A stretch of DNA of 64,000 nucleotides, from the NCBI RefSeq assembly GCF_900167455.1, contig NZ_FUWJ01000009.1, positions 181,760 to 245,759 on the forward strand, given 5' to 3'. Origin of the DNA: Enhydrobacter aerosaccus. GTDB taxonomy: Bacteria > Pseudomonadota > Alphaproteobacteria > Reyranellales > Reyranellaceae. This document shows positions 32,977 through 41,303 of the stretch, piece after piece; the first letter of the stretch is position 1, and every line of letters starts with the position of its first letter. Under the pieces are notes generated by a model that had not been told where the DNA came from, did not search any database, and saw nothing but the letters and a program-made list of their open reading frames with translations. The position numbers were made by a program, and so were the translations under genes.

Positions 32977-33468
32977 ATGGCCCGCACACGGCACGTGCCG
33001 GCGTTTGTGACGTTCAACCGGCGAGCGCGGCCCGAGCGCGTACAGCCGACGCTTCTTCGCCTGGCGCTGCTCGCGACGGTGATGGCGGTGGCAGGCTGTT
33101 CGACGCAGTACAAAATCGAGCGCCACTATACGCTGCGCCGCGAGCAGCCCTACAAGGGCGAATATACCTGTACCGCGATGTGGGACGCGAAGCTGCCGCC
33201 CAGCGAGGCGGCCGCTGTTCGGCAGGAATTGCTGCGACGCTGTCTGGAGCAGGCGAAGTCGGACGGCTTCCTCACGGCCGTCGTTGAAGCGCGATCCGCG
33301 ACCGCGACCACCACGACCTACGCCTACAGCGTTGTAACCTCGGTCAGGCAGTCGCCCGCGCTCCAGATTACGCTCACCGCCTTCAACGCGAAGCGGCCGG
33401 CCACTGAGCACACAGGCGACGCGGCTGTCCCGATCGATACCCTGCTCGGAGCCAAGAAGAGCCCATGA
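32977..33468 (+). CDS. Hypothetical lipoprotein
   Basis: A 163-residue protein with a basic leader and hydrophobic segment (LLRLALLATVMAVAGC) ending in a lipobox. The mature part (YKIERHYTLRREQPYKGEYT, then MWDAKLPPSEAAAVRQELLR) has no domain I recognise. GAGGGG precedes the ATG at 32977. Orphan between the AT-rich island and the PLP enzyme gene. Confidence 0.65.
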   Translation: MARTRHVPAFVTFNRRARPERVQPTLLRLALLATVMAVAGCSTQYKIERHYTLRREQPYKGEYTCTAMWDAKLPPSEAAAVRQELLRRCLEQAKSDGFLTAVVEARSATATTTTYAYSVVTSVRQSPALQITLTAFNAKRPATEHTGDAAVPIDTLLGAKKSP

Positions 33469-33589
33469 CCATGATGGTCTGGTGATGCTCCGGTCGAGCC
33501 GGTCGGATGTCTCCGCGCCTCCTTCATCGAGTCGGACGGAGACGGCATCGGTGAACGCCTGATCGCCGGCGGGTGAGCCATCGGTCCGA

Positions 33590-34855
33590 TCACGCCAGTG
33601 CCTCCGCGGCGGCGTCGAACGCCTGAGCGAAGTCGGCGATCAGATCCTCCGGATTTTCCAGGCCGATCGAGAGACGGATCAGCCCGTCGTCGATGCCGGC
33701 CGCCTTGCGGCCGACCTCGCCAAGTTCGGCGAAGATGGTGTGCGCCACCGGAATGGCCAGAGTGCGCGCGTCCCACAGGTGCGTCGCCAGAACGACCTGC
33801 CGCAGGCGGTCGAGGCGGGGCGCGAACGCATGATCGGGCCTGAAGCTGAAACTCAGGAGCTGACCGAACCTGTTGCCGAACAGGCGTCTCGCCCGCTCGT
33901 GTTGGGGGTGGCTTTCCAGGCCAGGGTAGCGAACGGAAGCGACTTCCGGCCGCCGCTCCAGCCAGCGGGCAAGCGCGAGGGCGTTGGCCGAGGCGCGTTC
34001 GACCCGCAGATGAAGGGTCTCCGCGCCAACCGCCAGTCGATGGGCGTCCTCCGCCCGCAGCGACGCGCCGCAGTCGCGCACCCCCTTCCGCCTTATCTGG
34101 GTCAGGCCGAACTTCGCCGGATCGCCGGTACGGTAAAGCGGATCGACGCCGGGGTCGTGCGCCCAGTCGTGACAGCCCGTGTCGCTGATGGCACCGCCCA
34201 TCGCGGCGCCGTGACCGCCGAACCCCTTGGTGAGGGAATTGACGACGAGGCCGGCTCCGAACCGGCCCGGCTGGACAAGCGCGGGCGTCGTCAGGCTGTT
34301 GTCGACGACGAAGAGCACGCCCCGCTCGCGGCACAGTGCGCCGATCCCTTCCAGATCCGCGACCTCGGTGCCGGGGTTGGCGATCGTCTCGACGAAGACC
34401 AGCCGCGTCGCCGGTCGAAGCGCGGCTTCGACGGTGCCGGCGGACGTGGCGTCGACGAAGTCGACTGCGACGCCGAAGCGCTCGAAGCTTCTGAGCAGGC
34501 TCGACGTGTTGCCGAACACATGGCGGCTGCAAACGACGTGCGAGCCCTGCGCGAGCAAGGAGAAGAAGGTCGCGGAGATCGCGCCCATGCCGGTGGCGAA
34601 GACGACGCTGTCCCGTGCGCCTTCCAGCAGCGACACCTTCGCTTCGAGGGCAGCATTGGTCGGATTGGTCTGCCGCGCATAGGTGAAGCCCGGCCGGCTC
34701 TGCTGGAACACGGCGATCAGCGCCTCGGTGTCCGGATGACCGTAGGGCACGCTGGGATGAACCGGCGCGTGCACGGCGCCGTCGGCATCGCGGCGGCGAT
34801 CCAGATGCAGAAGGACGGTCTCGAGGCTCGCCGCGCCTCGCTCATCGCTATTCAT
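33590..34855 (-). CDS. Cys/Met-metabolism PLP enzyme (cystathionine gamma-synthase / O-acylhomoserine sulfhydrylase type)
   Basis: A 421-residue trans-sulfuration-type enzyme. The PLP lysine is in the family signature VVNSLTKGFGGHGAA. Other conserved pieces are YARQTNPTNAALEAKVSLLE, FATGMGAISATFFSLL, the FVETIANPGTEVADL strand and GLIRLSIGLENPEDLI. Such enzymes make cystathionine or homocysteine, or cleave them; side-chain features are not enough to choose. The ATG at 34855 has AGGGAG at good spacing. About 80 to 180 bases upstream is a SAM-I-like leader candidate, which would agree with methionine biosynthesis. Confidence 0.88.
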   Translation of the reverse strand: MNSDERGAASLETVLLHLDRRRDADGAVHAPVHPSVPYGHPDTEALIAVFQQSRPGFTYARQTNPTNAALEAKVSLLEGARDSVVFATGMGAISATFFSLLAQGSHVVCSRHVFGNTSSLLRSFERFGVAVDFVDATSAGTVEAALRPATRLVFVETIANPGTEVADLEGIGALCRERGVLFVVDNSLTTPALVQPGRFGAGLVVNSLTKGFGGHGAAMGGAISDTGCHDWAHDPGVDPLYRTGDPAKFGLTQIRRKGVRDCGASLRAEDAHRLAVGAETLHLRVERASANALALARWLERRPEVASVRYPGLESHPQHERARRLFGNRFGQLLSFSFRPDHAFAPRLDRLRQVVLATHLWDARTLAIPVAHTIFAELGEVGRKAAGIDDGLIRLSIGLENPEDLIADFAQAFDAAAEALA

Positions 34856-34932
34856 CAACGCGCTCCCTGTTACAGAGAGGCCCGACGATTCGCTTGCGGC
34901 TTGACCCGTTTCGTTGCCTGGTCCGGCCACAT

Positions 34933-35037
34933 CCTCTCCGTCAGGAGAGAGCCACCTTGCTCGGGAAGCAGGTTGGCGCTGGGCGTCGGCCCAACTCTTG
35001 ATGCTGCGCCGCTCATACTTCACCCGCCCGAAGGCGG
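34933..35037 (-). promoter_or_regulatory. SAM-I-like riboswitch candidate
   Basis: On the minus strand: a UUCG hairpin CCGCC/GGCGG (35024-35037), then AUCAAGAG, hairpin TTGGGC/GCCCAG (34979-34994), then CCAACCUGC ... GCAAGGUG pairing (34953-34976) and a final CTCTCTCC/GGAGAGG hairpin (34933-34951). AAGAG, CAACC and AAGGUG in this order recall SAM-I/SAM-IV aptamers, but key loop sequences are not confirmed. Confidence 0.35.
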
Positions 35038-35149
35038 CAAGCACTTAGGCTCGGGCCAGGGTCGGCGCGGAGAAGAAGACGGTGGCGGAGCCGACGCGCA
35101 AGGCGAGGCAGAAACACCGGACGAGGCCGTGAACCGGATCGCCGCGGCA

Positions 35150-35212
35150 GCGCAGCGGCGCCAAGGAGGAGGCGGTCGACCGTTCGCTGCAGGCGGGCTC
35201 GCGCGATGCCCG
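35150..35212 (+). pseudogene. Short relic of the Nramp gene
   Basis: The segment with GCGCAGCGGCGCC followed by GAGGCGGTCGACCG and TCGCTGCAGGCG matches bases 30843-30897 of the transporter gene closely. It lies in the gap between the PLP enzyme leader and the HTH regulator. It is too short to be functional. Confidence 0.55.
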
Positions 35213-35238
35213 CCTGATCGTGTCGCCGCCGATGGCAC

Positions 35239-36096
35239 TCAGACCGGGCCGAGGGCCTTGAGCAGGCGGTCGAGTTTGCGGATCGAGCGCTCGTCCTCGA
35301 GCGGCGTGTAGACGACCAGCTTCATGTCGGGCTGGTCGGCGATGGCGAGGCTGGTGTACTCGAACACCATGCGTCCCGCCTTGGGATGGTCGATGCGCTT
35401 CACGCCGCCGAGCGGGCGCTGCACCTCATGCCTCGGCCACCAGGCGCGGAATTCGGCGCTGTGCGCGGTGAGGAGGGCGATCAGCCGTTCGAAGTCCGGA
35501 TCGCCGGCATGGCGCACGCTGTCGGCGCGAAACATGGCGAGCGAGGCTGGCGCCAGCAGGTCCCAGTCGACGATCTTCCGGCGATGGTCGGCATCGACGA
35601 AGATCATGTGCATGGTGTTGCGCGCATCGCCGCCGAGTCGGCTGTAGTCGCCGAACACGGCAACGGCGGCGCGGTTCCAGGCCAGGATGTCCCAGCGGCG
35701 GCCCAGCACGTAGGCCGGCTGGCCGCCCATGCTGTCGAGCATGCGCAGGATGGAGTCGGGCACGATCTCCGGCCCGGACCGGCGCAGCTCCGGCGCCGGC
35801 CGGTCGCTGAGGAGAAACAGGTGGCGCTGCTCGGCCGGGTCGAGCTGCAGCGCCTTGGCGAGCGCCGACAGGACCTCGGCCGACGGGCGCACGTCGCGCC
35901 CCTGTTCGAGCCACGTGTACCAGGTGGAGCCGACACCGGCGAGCAGCGCGACTTCCTCGCGTCTCAGGCCGGGCGTGCGTCGACGGGCTCCGGGCGCCAG
36001 CCCGACGGACTTGGGCGTCAGCCGTTCGCGCCGGCTGCGCAGGAAGGCCGCGAGGTCGCGGCGGCGCGTGTCGTCGAGGACGAGGCGGGTATCCAT
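35239..36096 (-). CDS. XRE-family regulator with MmyB-like ligand domain
   Basis: A 285-residue transcription regulator. The N-terminal HTH (RREEVALLAGVGSTWYTWLE then QGRDVRPSAEVLSALAKALQ) is typical of the 'LRREEVA' subgroup. The C-terminal domain (PAYVLGRRWDILAWNRAAVA, then GDARNTMHMIF) is an MmyB-like PAS-related ligand-binding domain. Start at 36096 is preferred; an ATG four codons upstream is possible. It is divergent from an SDR gene cluster, the usual arrangement for this family, so it probably controls it. Confidence 0.88.
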   Translation of the reverse strand: MDTRLVLDDTRRRDLAAFLRSRRERLTPKSVGLAPGARRRTPGLRREEVALLAGVGSTWYTWLEQGRDVRPSAEVLSALAKALQLDPAEQRHLFLLSDRPAPELRRSGPEIVPDSILRMLDSMGGQPAYVLGRRWDILAWNRAAVAVFGDYSRLGGDARNTMHMIFVDADHRRKIVDWDLLAPASLAMFRADSVRHAGDPDFERLIALLTAHSAEFRAWWPRHEVQRPLGGVKRIDHPKAGRMVFEYTSLAIADQPDMKLVVYTPLEDERSIRKLDRLLKALGPV

Positions 36097-36208
36097 GGCG
36101 CTCAGCATAGCATTACCGGTACCAGAATAACGCCAGTTCTGTTTGCCCTTCTTGGCTCCTGCGAAGGTCCGCCCCGACACGGCACACCAGCCGAGGAGCA
36201 AGGGCAGC

Positions 36209-37057
36209 ATGACTGTGAAGGGCAAGACCGTTCTGGTCACCGGCGCGACCGACGGGGTCGGGCGTCGCGTGGCCGAGAGGCTGGGCGCGGCGGGCGCCGA
36301 GGTGCTGATCCATGGCCGCGACGCGGCGCGGGCGGAAAGTCTGCGCGCGGCGATCGCGGCGGCCGGCGGCAGGGCGTCGATCCATCTCGCCGATCTCGCA
36401 TCGCTCGACGCGGTGCGGGCGCTCGCCGCCGCCGTGGCCCGCGACCATCGCCGTCTCGATATCCTGATCAACAGTGCCGGCGTCGGCTTCGGCCGCGACG
36501 ACAGGCGCGAACTCAGCGTCGATGGCCACGAGCTGCGCTTCGCCGTCAACTATCTCTCGGGTTTTCTGCTGACGCATCTTCTCCTGCCGCTGGTCGTTGC
36601 GGCGAAGGGCCGGATCGTCAACGTCGCCTCGATCGGTCAGGAACCGCTCGACTTCGACGATGTCATGCTGGCGCGTCGCTACGACGGCCATCGCGCCTAC
36701 CGCCGCAGCAAGCTCGCCCAGATCATGTTCACCATCGACCTGGCGAAGGAGCTCGACGGCACGGGCGTCACCGTCAACGCCGTCCATCCCGCGACCTTCA
36801 TGGATACCGCCATGGTGCGCGGCGATGGCATCACGCCGATGAGCAGCGTGGAGGAGGGCGCCGACGCCATCCTCCAGCTCGCCGCGTCGCCCGATCTCGA
36901 CGGCCGCACCGGCCTCTACTTCGACGGGCTGCGGCCGGCCCGCGCCCATGTCCAGGCCTACGATGCCGCCGCCCGCGCCCGTCTCCGCGCGCTCAGCCTC
37001 GCGCTCGCCGGCCTCGATCCCTCCTCGTCGTTCCCGCAAGTGCAAGTGAAAGGATAG
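36209..37057 (+). CDS. Short-chain dehydrogenase/reductase (SDR)
   Basis: A 282-residue SDR with the cofactor loop TGATDGVG, NSAG, the catalytic Ser in NVAS and the catalytic Y-x-x-x-K in AYRRSK. The length and 'retinol dehydrogenase-like' features (FDDVMLARRYDG, MDTAMV) place it near WW-oxidoreductase-like SDRs. The ATG at 36209 follows AAGGG. It is the first of three consecutive SDR genes and is a close paralog of the third. Confidence 0.9.
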   Translation: MTVKGKTVLVTGATDGVGRRVAERLGAAGAEVLIHGRDAARAESLRAAIAAAGGRASIHLADLASLDAVRALAAAVARDHRRLDILINSAGVGFGRDDRRELSVDGHELRFAVNYLSGFLLTHLLLPLVVAAKGRIVNVASIGQEPLDFDDVMLARRYDGHRAYRRSKLAQIMFTIDLAKELDGTGVTVNAVHPATFMDTAMVRGDGITPMSSVEEGADAILQLAASPDLDGRTGLYFDGLRPARAHVQAYDAAARARLRALSLALAGLDPSSSFPQVQVKG

Positions 37058-37061
37058 ACTC

Positions 37062-37778
37062 ATGACCAATCAGCACACTGTCGTCGTCGGCGGTTCCTCG
37101 GGCATCGGTCTCGCCACCGCCCGCGCGCTGCTCGATGCCGGCCATACGGTGACGATCGCCGGGCGCTCGGCGGAGCGCCTGGACCAGGCAAGCGCCACGC
37201 TTGGCGGCCGCGCCAACGCGGTGGTCCTCGACGCCGCCGATCCGGTGAGCGCCAGGAGCGCCTTCGACAAGATCAAGCGGTTCAATCACCTCGTGCTCGC
37301 GCTCGGCTCCACCAAGGGCGGGGGACCGTTCGCCTCGGTCGATCTCGCCGAGATGCGCCAGGGCTTCGAGGAGAAGGTCTTTGCGCATTTCGCCACCGCG
37401 CAGGTGGCACTGCCGTTCCTCGTCACGGCGGGCAGCATCACCTTCGTCTCGGCGGTGACGGCGCATGCCGCCTTGCCGGGAACCGCCGGCATAGGAGCGG
37501 CCAATGCCGCCGTTGCGGCGCTGGTGCCGATCCTGGCGGCGGAACTGAAGCCGCTGCGCGTCAACGGCGTATCGCCCGGCGTCATCGACACGCCGTGGTG
37601 GGATTTCCTTCCCGCCGAGGCCAAGGCATCGGTCTTCGCCGACTATGCCGGCAAGACGCCGGTCGGCCGCGTCGGCAGTGCCGACGACATCGCGCGCACC
37701 ATCGCCTTCGTCGTGACCAACGGCTTCATGTCGGGCGACACCATCGTGTGCGACGGCGGGCTACGGTTCGCCGCCTAG
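37062..37778 (+). CDS. SDR-fold protein lacking the catalytic Tyr-Lys pair
   Basis: A 238-residue Rossmann protein with an intact cofactor loop GGSSGIGLATA and the ISGDTIVCDGG-type end (MSGDTIVCDGG), but the usual YSASK block reads IGAAN: Tyr is Ile and Lys is Asn. The active-site Ser (FVSAVTAH) stays. Related YxxxK-less SDRs exist; they may bind nucleotide without the normal reduction chemistry. It starts four bases after the preceding SDR stop, so the two are co-translated. Confidence 0.87.
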   Translation: MTNQHTVVVGGSSGIGLATARALLDAGHTVTIAGRSAERLDQASATLGGRANAVVLDAADPVSARSAFDKIKRFNHLVLALGSTKGGGPFASVDLAEMRQGFEEKVFAHFATAQVALPFLVTAGSITFVSAVTAHAALPGTAGIGAANAAVAALVPILAAELKPLRVNGVSPGVIDTPWWDFLPAEAKASVFADYAGKTPVGRVGSADDIARTIAFVVTNGFMSGDTIVCDGGLRFAA

Positions 37779-37823
37779 CGACGATGCCGGCCGCCCCTGT
37801 CATGCCGTTCGGGAGACGCGAAC

Positions 37824-38765
37824 ATGGACGAGACTGACGATCCGCGGCGACCGGTCCGTCGCCATGTCCTGACGACGATGTCGGCCCTTGCCGCGGGCGC
37901 GGTGCTGCCGCCGCTCGCGGCGCTGGCCGCGCCCGCCGACAAGCCGGCGGGCGAGGGAGGATCACGCACCATCCTGGTCACGGGCTCGACCAACGGCGCC
38001 GGACGGCGCGTCGCCGAACGGCTGGCGGGACCCGGAACCACGGTGCTGGTCCATGGACGCAATCGCGAGCGCGCGGAGGAGGTGCTGGCCGCCATCCGCA
38101 CGGCCGGCGGCGAGGGCCGCTTCTATCCGGCCGACTTCGCCGCGCTGGCCGAAGTGCGCGGGCTCGCCGAGGCGCTGGCTCGCGATTGCCCGCGGCTCGA
38201 TGTGCTGATCAACAATGCCGGCATCGGCACCGGCCGGCCGGGCGAAGGCCGCCAGACCAGCAAGGACGGCTACGAGATGCGGTTCGCCGTCAACTATCTC
38301 GCGCCATTCCTGCTGACGCGGCGCCTGGCGCCGCTGCTACGCACCAGCCGCCCGGCGCGCATCGTCAATGTCGCCTCGTCGGGGCAGAACCAGATCGAAT
38401 TCGACGACGTGATGCTGACCCGCGGCTATGGCGGCCAGCGCGCCTATGGCCAGAGCAAGCTGGCCCTCATCATGTTCACCTTCGATCTGGCGCAGGAACT
38501 GGCCGGGACCGGCGTCACCGCCAATTGCCTGCATCCGGCCACCTACATGGACACGGCCATGGTGCGCGAGTCCGGCATCTCGCCCTGGAGCAGCGTCGAC
38601 GAAGGCGCGGCCGCGATCCTTCATCTCGCCGTCGGCCCCGACATGGCCGAGCGCACCGGCCTCTATTACGACGGCCTGCAGCCGGCCCATGCCAGCTCGC
38701 AGGCCTACGACAGGGAAGCCCGCGCCCGTCTGCGCGCGCTCAGCCTGCAACTCACCGGTTCCTGA
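37824..38765 (+). CDS. SDR with N-terminal export-like signal
   Basis: A 313-residue SDR, paralog of the 36209 product (shared MDTAMV, FDDVMLTRGYGG and HPATYMDTAM). Cofactor loop TGSTNGAG, NNAG, NVAS and AYGQSK are intact. It carries about 40 extra N-terminal residues, VRRHVLTTMSALAAGAVLPP then LAALAAPA, that look like a twin-arginine signal. If exported folded by Tat it could take its cofactor along; alternatively it is a membrane anchor. This is unusual for an NAD(P)-dependent enzyme. Confidence 0.87.
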   Translation: MDETDDPRRPVRRHVLTTMSALAAGAVLPPLAALAAPADKPAGEGGSRTILVTGSTNGAGRRVAERLAGPGTTVLVHGRNRERAEEVLAAIRTAGGEGRFYPADFAALAEVRGLAEALARDCPRLDVLINNAGIGTGRPGEGRQTSKDGYEMRFAVNYLAPFLLTRRLAPLLRTSRPARIVNVASSGQNQIEFDDVMLTRGYGGQRAYGQSKLALIMFTFDLAQELAGTGVTANCLHPATYMDTAMVRESGISPWSSVDEGAAAILHLAVGPDMAERTGLYYDGLQPAHASSQAYDREARARLRALSLQLTGS

Positions 38766-38851
38766 AAGCGGGAAACGCCCCAGCCTCGTGCCGTCGCGCC
38801 GACAGGGCGCGGCGGTTCCGTTCGCGCGATCGTCACCGAAGGCAATCGAAC

Positions 38852-40198
38852 ATGTCGCTCCGTCAAACCGCCCTGCGCCGCTGGATGGGCATCGAGCCGG
38901 GCGAGGCCCCTGCCGTGCTGGCGGGCTTCCTCATGCTCTTCACGCTCTTCACCTGCTACTTCTCGCTGCGTCCGGTGCGCGAGACGATGGGCATCGCCGG
39001 CGGCGTCAACAACCTGCAATGGCTGTTCACCGCCACCTTCCTGGCGACGCTCGCGGTGAGCCCCGCCTTCGGCTGGCTGGTCTCGAGGATCAGGCGGCGC
39101 CACATCGTGCGCTGGGTGCTGGGGATCTCCGGCGCGACTCTCGTCACCTTCGCCGCCTGCGTCCGTGCTTATGGCGAGGCCGCATGGCTGGCGCGATTCT
39201 TCTTCGTCTGGCTGTCGGTCTTCAACCTGGTCGCGATCTCGCTGGCCTGGAGCGTGCTCGTCGATGTGTTCACCGACGCCCAGGCGCGGCGGGTCTTCTC
39301 GCTCATGGCGGCGGGGGCGAGCCTCGGTGGCCTGGCCGGACCGCTGATCGGCGTCTTCCTCGCCACCCGCATCGGCAATGCCGGCCTGCTCGCCTTGGCC
39401 GCGGCGATGCTCGTCCCCGCGACCGTGTGCGCCGACCATCTCTCGGGTCGCGTCGGGACGAGCGGAACGGCGCGGCAGGCGGACGGATCGGAGCGCGACA
39501 CGATGATCGGCGGCAGCCCGCTCGCCGGCGCCATCCATGTCCTGCGCTCGCCCTTCCTGCTCAGCATCGCGCTGTTCGTGATCCTGCTCGCGAGCGTCAG
39601 CACCTTCCTCTATTTCGAGCAGGCGCGGTTCGTCGCCGGGCGGTTCGCCGACCGGGCGGAACAGACGCGCTTCTTTTCCGGCATGGATGCGGTGGTGCAG
39701 TGCGCGACGCTGCTGATCCAGCTGTTCCTGACCGGCCGCATCGCCGCCGCGTTCGGCCTGCGCTTCCTGCTGCTGGCGCTGCCGCTTGTCACGGTCCTGG
39801 GCTTCGTGCTGCTGAGCGTGTCGTCGCTGTTCGGCCTGTTCGTCGTCGTGATGGTCGTGCGGCGCGTCGGCGAATATGCCCTGGTGCGTCCGGGACGCGA
39901 GATGCTGTTCACGCGCGTGCCGGTGGACGACAAGTACAAGGCCAAGAACTTCATCGACACCGTCGTCTATCGCGGCGCCGACGCCGTCAGCGGCTGGGTG
40001 AAGACGGGCTCGGACCTTCTGCTCGGCTCGCAGATGGGCGCCGTCGCCGGGGCCGTGGTCGCCCTCGCCTGGGCCGGCTCGGCGATCGCGACGTTGCGGT
40101 TCCATCGTCGCATCGAGCGTCGCATCGAGGCCGCCGAGGCATCGGCTGCAGGCGAACCTGTGCCGCCGCCGGTGGTGGCGGGATCGGCGGGACGGTAG
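38852..40198 (+). CDS. Nucleotide-carrier-like (NTT/AAA) MFS transporter
   Basis: A 448-residue membrane protein with about 12 helices. The start (LFTCYFSLRPVRETMGIAGG then VNNLQWLFTATFL) and the later VRRVGEYALVRPGREMLFTR and KYKAKNFIDTVVYRGADAVS are hallmarks of the COG3202 ATP:ADP-antiporter-like group. In free-living bacteria the substrate is unknown. The C-terminus is a charged tail. It follows the SDR genes by 87 bases and may be part of the same transcript. Confidence 0.82.
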   Translation: MSLRQTALRRWMGIEPGEAPAVLAGFLMLFTLFTCYFSLRPVRETMGIAGGVNNLQWLFTATFLATLAVSPAFGWLVSRIRRRHIVRWVLGISGATLVTFAACVRAYGEAAWLARFFFVWLSVFNLVAISLAWSVLVDVFTDAQARRVFSLMAAGASLGGLAGPLIGVFLATRIGNAGLLALAAAMLVPATVCADHLSGRVGTSGTARQADGSERDTMIGGSPLAGAIHVLRSPFLLSIALFVILLASVSTFLYFEQARFVAGRFADRAEQTRFFSGMDAVVQCATLLIQLFLTGRIAAAFGLRFLLLALPLVTVLGFVLLSVSSLFGLFVVVMVVRRVGEYALVRPGREMLFTRVPVDDKYKAKNFIDTVVYRGADAVSGWVKTGSDLLLGSQMGAVAGAVVALAWAGSAIATLRFHRRIERRIEAAEASAAGEPVPPPVVAGSAGR

Positions 40199-40227
40199 CT
40201 GGAGGACGAAGCGCTTCCCGTCGCTCG

Positions 40228-40656
40228 CTACGGGACGACGACCACGACGCAGGGGGCGAGGGTCACGATCTTCTGGGAAACGCTGCCCAGCAGCAGGCCG
40301 GCCAACTGCCCGCGGCCTCGGCGGCCGATCACGATGGCGTCGACGGCCTCGCGGCGCACCGCGTCGATGATGGCCGTCGCCGGATCGCCCCAGGCCACGA
40401 GGGACCTGGTCGGCGACACGCCGAGCTGACGCGTGCGCTCCTCGGCGCGTCTCAGGATCTGCCGCGACGCCTGGTCGAGGGCGCCCCAGAGATCTCCCTC
40501 GGCGGCGCGCAGTTGCTGCATCTCCTCGTCGGAGGCGTTGCCGCCGACGGTGAGGATGGACAGGGTGCCGGACATCGCCTTGGTCATCTCCGCGGCAACG
40601 TCCATCGCCCGGCCGGCTCCCTCGGAGCCGTCCGTGGCGACCAGGATATGATGCAT
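40228..40656 (-). CDS. Universal stress protein (UspA family)
   Basis: A 142-residue single-domain USP. The start MHHILVATDGSEGAGRAMDV and the ATP-binding motif IGRRGRGQLAGLLLGSVSQK (G-x2-G-x9-G-S) are clear, so it is of the nucleotide-binding type. The final strand CVVVVVP is typical. Neighbouring phasin and FixK-like box suggest a low-oxygen or storage context, by inference. Confidence 0.92.
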   Translation of the reverse strand: MHHILVATDGSEGAGRAMDVAAEMTKAMSGTLSILTVGGNASDEEMQQLRAAEGDLWGALDQASRQILRRAEERTRQLGVSPTRSLVAWGDPATAIIDAVRREAVDAIVIGRRGRGQLAGLLLGSVSQKIVTLAPCVVVVVP

Positions 40657-40742
40657 CGTACGCTTACCCCTATCGACTTCGGCGCTTGTCGACGTCGACC
40701 CTCGTTGTCAGCGACGGGAGCGAGGCGGACCGGGAGCCTACA

Positions 40743-40838
40743 GCGCGATGACTTTTCATGGAATCAAGCCGTCGCCCGGACGCATGCGCTGCCATGCTAC
40801 GAGCGTCAGGGCGACGGCCGAAGCAAAAGTCATCGCGC
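40743..40838. repeat. Long nested inverted repeat
   Basis: Outer arms GCGCGATGACTTTT (40743-40756) and AAAAGTCATCGCGC (40825-40838) and inner arms GCCGTCGCCC (40768-40777) and GGGCGACGGC (40809-40818) are all perfect, forming one long hairpin between UspA and phasin genes. AAAAGTCATCGCGC-type palindromes are common in alphaproteobacterial intergenic regions. Confidence 0.75.
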
Positions 40839-40839
40839 T

Positions 40840-41175
40840 TTAGGCCTGCGTCGAGGCAGGCCCATGCGCCTGCAGCGCGGTGGCGATGCGGCGATTGTTG
40901 TCGACCCAGGTCTCGCCCGACTTCTTCACGAAATCAGTGGTGCAGGCGAAGAATTCGGCGGGGTCGCCGCACGTGGCAAGCTTGCCGATATAATCGGACT
41001 GGGCCTGGAGATGACGGGCGGCCATGCCGAGCATCTCCTGTGCGATGCTGGCGTAGAGCTTCGTCGGGAAAGCCGACGCCGTCTTCATCCAGTTCGGATC
41101 GATGAAGGGGGTGGGAAAGGCGGCGGGAGACGGTGCGGGAGAGGCCGTAGCGGCCGCGGGCTGATCGTTCGCCAT
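40840..41175 (-). CDS. Phasin-like protein
   Basis: A 111-residue protein: a disordered alanine/proline start (ATASPAPSPAAFPTPF) and a helical body (TKLYASIAQEMLGMAARHLQ, then SDYIGKLATCGDPAEFFACT, then DFVKKSGETWVDNNRRIAT) with the L-x-D-P-x-E-x-F pattern of PHA-granule phasins. Phasins coat polyhydroxyalkanoate granules. A FixK-like box lies 63 bases upstream. It is shorter than most phasins, hence moderate certainty. Confidence 0.75.
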   Translation of the reverse strand: MANDQPAAATASPAPSPAAFPTPFIDPNWMKTASAFPTKLYASIAQEMLGMAARHLQAQSDYIGKLATCGDPAEFFACTTDFVKKSGETWVDNNRRIATALQAHGPASTQA

Positions 41176-41237
41176 CGAAACAAACTCCTTGGTTCGGCTA
41201 TCCGGGAACAGAAGGCGCCGTCCGTCTGCGACGGGCC

Positions 41238-41251
41238 TTGAGCTGGATCAA
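41238..41251. promoter_or_regulatory. FixK/FNR-like box upstream of the phasin gene
   Basis: TTGAGCTGGATCAA matches TTG(A/C)-N6-(T/G)CAA and 9 of 10 FNR dyad positions, 63 bases before the phasin ATG. Confidence 0.55.
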
Positions 41252-41303
41252 TCAATCTGCATCATCCAAATGGCATCGGCTCTTTTTCGGGTATGCATGC
41301 GCG

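Noticed and set aside
38428..41241. 937-codon frame spanning the SDR, carrier, UspA and phasin region
   Set aside because: Overlaps four well-supported genes on both strands and is not protein-like.
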